Position numbers and translations under genes: made by a program
Notes under the pieces: model-generated
The model's database searches: none
What the model was told of the DNA's origin: nothing
The model's input: only the letters and a program-made list of their open reading frames with translations
From: an uncultured Clostridia bacterium
GTDB taxonomy: Bacteria > Bacillota > Clostridia > Oscillospirales > Oscillospiraceae
Direction of reading: 5' to 3'
Assembly (NCBI GenBank): GCA_937907715.1
Contig: CALERM010000187.1
Coordinates: forward strand, 1 to 7,373
Length of the DNA stretch: 7,373 nt
In this document: one piece after another, positions 5,525 to 7,373 of the stretch
Layout of the letters: each line of letters begins with the position of its first letter
How positions within the stretch are numbered: position 1 is the stretch's first letter

Positions 5525-6085
5525 ATGGAAGATTCCCAGATCATCGACCTGTATTGGGCAAGGCTGGAACAGGCGATACAGGAGACGGATACGAAGTACG
5601 GCAGCTACTGCCGTGCGATTGCCCACAATATTTTAAAGAGCGTGGAAGACAGCGAGGAGTGCGTGTCGGACACGTGGCTGCGCGCGTGGAACGCGATGCC
5701 GCCGCAGCGACCTTCGGTTCTCTCGGCGTTTTTGGGACGCATCACGCGCAATCTCTCGCTCGACCGCTACAAGGCTGCGCGCGCGGAAAAACGCGGAGGA
5801 AGCAGCTTCCCGGCGGCGCTCGAGGAGCTCTCGGAGTGCATTCCGGCAGACGCCGGCGTCGAGCAGACGATGGACGAGCGCGAGCTGGGGCAGGCGATTG
5901 ACCGGTTTCTGCGCACCATACCGGAAAAGCAGTGCAGTCTGTTTCTGCGCCGGTACTGGTATGCAGAGTCGATTGCCCAGATTGCCGCGCGCTACTCGCT
6001 CAAGGAGAATACCGTCAAGTCGATGCTGTTCCGCACGCGCGAGCAGCTGCGCAGATTCCTGCAGAAGGAGGGCATTGCCGTATGA
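5525..6085 (+). CDS. ECF-type (sigma-70 family) RNA polymerase sigma factor
   Basis: A 186-residue sigma factor with only regions 2 and 4, the size and plan of ECF sigmas. Region 2 covers about 24-90, with DSEECVSDTWLRAWN (42-56) as the core-binding part and FLGRITRNLSLDRYKAARAEKR (69-90) as the -10 recognition part. A short acidic linker follows. Region 4 covers about 118-182, with the HTH in ESIAQIAARYSLKENTVKSMLFRTREQLRR (148-177) for -35 recognition. ATG at 5525 is chosen for AAGGAGG at 5513-5519, five bases upstream; the reading frame remains open further upstream (to a TTG at 5495) but lacks a comparable site. The stop overlaps the next start as ATGA (6082-6085), so both proteins are made together, as expected for a sigma and its membrane regulator. 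The regulon is unknown. The leader in front is unusually long and structured. Confidence 0.92.
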   Translation: MEDSQIIDLYWARLEQAIQETDTKYGSYCRAIAHNILKSVEDSEECVSDTWLRAWNAMPPQRPSVLSAFLGRITRNLSLDRYKAARAEKRGGSSFPAALEELSECIPADAGVEQTMDERELGQAIDRFLRTIPEKQCSLFLRRYWYAESIAQIAARYSLKENTVKSMLFRTREQLRRFLQKEGIAV

Positions 6086-7344
6086 CAAGACAGGACCGGC
6101 AGGAAAAGCTCTTCCGCGCCATCGGCTATGTGGGAGACGATCTGATCGGGCGTGCCGACGCGCCGGCTGCCGAACCGCGAAAAACCGGTGCGGCGTGGGT
6201 CAAATGGGCGGCGCTTGCCGCCTGCTGCGCGCTGGTGATCGGGCTTGCGTCGAAGCTCCCGGTTTTCCAGGCAAAAAGCAGCGCGCCCGAGACGGCAACC
6301 ATGACCCTGGAAGCGACAACGCAGGAGGCGCCTGCGGAGGAGGCAAAGGGCGAAGCGCCGGATATGACAGAGGAAGCCGCTGCCGAAGCGCCCGCCGCCG
6401 AGGCAGAGGAAAACACAGCCGGTGCGCGCGAACCTTCGGCGGCCGACACGGAAGGGCAGGAGGACGGCATCTCAATGCAGCAGGCGCTGCTGGATACGAC
6501 GCTCGGACCCGTGCAGCTCGGCATGCCGTCGGAAGACGTTGCGTCGCTTCTGGGGCAGCCGAAGGAGAAAAGCAGCGAGTGGTATGTCTGCACCGACGAG
6601 GGCGATTACCACTATGTCAACTGGCGGTATAATCTCACGAACGACCCGGAGTATTGGAGCGACGTAACGCTCCGCTTTGCCGACGTAGGAGACGGGTTTG
6701 TTCTGGACGATATCCAGACATTCGGCACGAGCGACTGGGCGCTTCCGAGCGGGCTGAAAAACGGCAGCTCCGTGCAGCAGCTGCTGGAGGTCTACCCCGA
6801 TGCCGAGCCCGGCATCAACGGCTATGACGGAGAAATCTTTGCCTATGGCGTGGAGGCTGGGCATGTCCGGCTGACGTTCCTTGTGGAAAGCGATGTCATT
6901 ACAAGCATTTCGCTTGGCACGTATTACGCAGAGCCCGACCGGATAGACGAAGCGCCCGCGGAAGAACCGGCGTATTCGTTTGCCAGCGGCAACATGACCG
7001 TCTATCAGAAGGAAGAAACTGGCTGGGCGTTCTATTACTTGAAGGGACAGGCGGCAAAAAAGCTCGAGGTCATTCTCGGCATCGAGGACCTGACACCCAT
7101 TGACGAGCTGCCGCAGGCGCGCTATTATATCGACTTCCAGAACGGCACCGTCGTCATGCTGGGAGACGACCGGCTGTCCGGCGCGGTATATACCTGCGAG
7201 GACCTGGACGGCTTCCGCGCCGCGATGGACGAAGGCACAGACCCCACGGCGTATCTTACCCTGGTGCAGATGTGTGCGTTCCCGGCGGGCACGGACGAGG
7301 TGGTGCTGGAGATGTCGGTCGACTGCAGCGGTCTTATAGAGTGA
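6082..7344 (+). CDS. Single-pass membrane protein, probable anti-sigma/sensor partner of the ECF sigma factor
   Basis: A 420-residue protein, start ATG at 6082 in a 4-bp overlap with the sigma gene, ribosome site AAGGAGGG at 6065-6072. The cytoplasmic part is only about 36 residues and carries LFRAIGYVGDDLIGRADA (10-27). One membrane helix follows (about 37-56, WVKWAALAACCALVIGLA). Residues about 64-130 are an Ala/Glu/Pro-rich, acidic, low-complexity linker. The remainder is extracytoplasmic. A region at about 138-290 opens with LGPVQLGMPSEDVASLLGQP, a pattern like that of two-lobed SmpA/BLIP-type folds, with a second similar half (LPSGLKNGSSVQQLLEVYPD). A further C-terminal region of about 110 residues holds many Tyr, Asp and Gly. 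No HxxxCxxC zinc anti-sigma motif is present. Gene order and coupling make it the likely sigma regulator; the extracellular ligand and exact domain family are not recognised. Confidence 0.75.
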   Translation: MTRQDRQEKLFRAIGYVGDDLIGRADAPAAEPRKTGAAWVKWAALAACCALVIGLASKLPVFQAKSSAPETATMTLEATTQEAPAEEAKGEAPDMTEEAAAEAPAAEAEENTAGAREPSAADTEGQEDGISMQQALLDTTLGPVQLGMPSEDVASLLGQPKEKSSEWYVCTDEGDYHYVNWRYNLTNDPEYWSDVTLRFADVGDGFVLDDIQTFGTSDWALPSGLKNGSSVQQLLEVYPDAEPGINGYDGEIFAYGVEAGHVRLTFLVESDVITSISLGTYYAEPDRIDEAPAEEPAYSFASGNMTVYQKEETGWAFYYLKGQAAKKLEVILGIEDLTPIDELPQARYYIDFQNGTVVMLGDDRLSGAVYTCEDLDGFRAAMDEGTDPTAYLTLVQMCAFPAGTDEVVLEMSVDCSGLIE

Positions 7345-7355
7345 ATATTTTTCCC

Positions 7356-7373
7356 AAAAGGCTCCCCGCGGGG
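7356..7373 (+). terminator. Left part of a probable terminator, cut by the window edge
   Basis: Twelve bases past the stop, AAAAGGCTCCCC runs into GCGGGG, and the window stops. If the next bases are AGCC and a T-run, this is a strong intrinsic terminator for the sigma operon. Only CCCCGCGGGG (7364-7373) can be seen pairing here. Confidence 0.5.

Noticed and set aside
5395..5901. 168-codon open frame from GTG at 5395, preceded by an AAAGGAAG site
   Set aside because: It begins inside a hairpin, reads through both palindromes, then runs out of frame over the sigma gene as Arg/Gly-rich sequence. A short leader peptide cannot be excluded, but there is no support for a protein.

Overview
The window is GC-rich (roughly 58-60 % by eye) and fully bacterial. 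The best guess is a Clostridia-type Bacillota, such as an Oscillospiraceae-like gut anaerobe. Reasons: strong AAGGAGG ribosome sites, an S-layer-homology (SLH) tail on a secreted enzyme, a YmdB-type phosphodiesterase, and a LysR regulator plus class-V aminotransferase pair of the kind linked to sulfur/selenium handling in Clostridia. No rRNA, tRNA, CRISPR array, transposase or phage gene was seen.

Layout. (1) 1-2187: a plus-strand two-gene operon, a PLP-dependent cysteine-desulfurase-family enzyme (78-1253) overlapping by 11 bp a LysR-type regulator (1243-2145). A promoter lies at the left edge, bracketed by a 7-bp inverted repeat, and a strong hairpin (2159-2187) closes the operon and the convergent neighbour. 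(2) 2210-4252, minus: an exported family C69 (PepD-like) peptidase with C-terminal SLH repeats. Its AT-rich promoter region carries repeated GCTAAT boxes. (3) 4439-5212, minus: ymdB-type metallophosphoesterase with its own intrinsic terminator (4385-4418). (4) 5213-5524: a 312-bp divergent intergenic region with back-to-back extended -10 promoters, a possible ECF-type promoter and a chain of hairpins. (5) 5525-7344, plus: an ECF sigma factor translationally coupled (ATGA) to a single-pass membrane protein with a large extracytoplasmic part, the likely anti-sigma/sensor partner. The window ends inside what looks like its terminator.

How they fit: the first pair probably mobilises sulfur or selenium from cysteine/selenocysteine under LysR control. 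The C69 enzyme acts outside the membrane, probably held at the wall by the SLH repeats. YmdB is a cytoplasmic signalling phosphodiesterase. The sigma/membrane-protein pair is a cell-envelope signal-transduction module. The least explained parts are the membrane sensor, which has only about 36 cytoplasmic residues and no recognisable zinc anti-sigma domain, and the hairpin-rich leader in front of the sigma gene.
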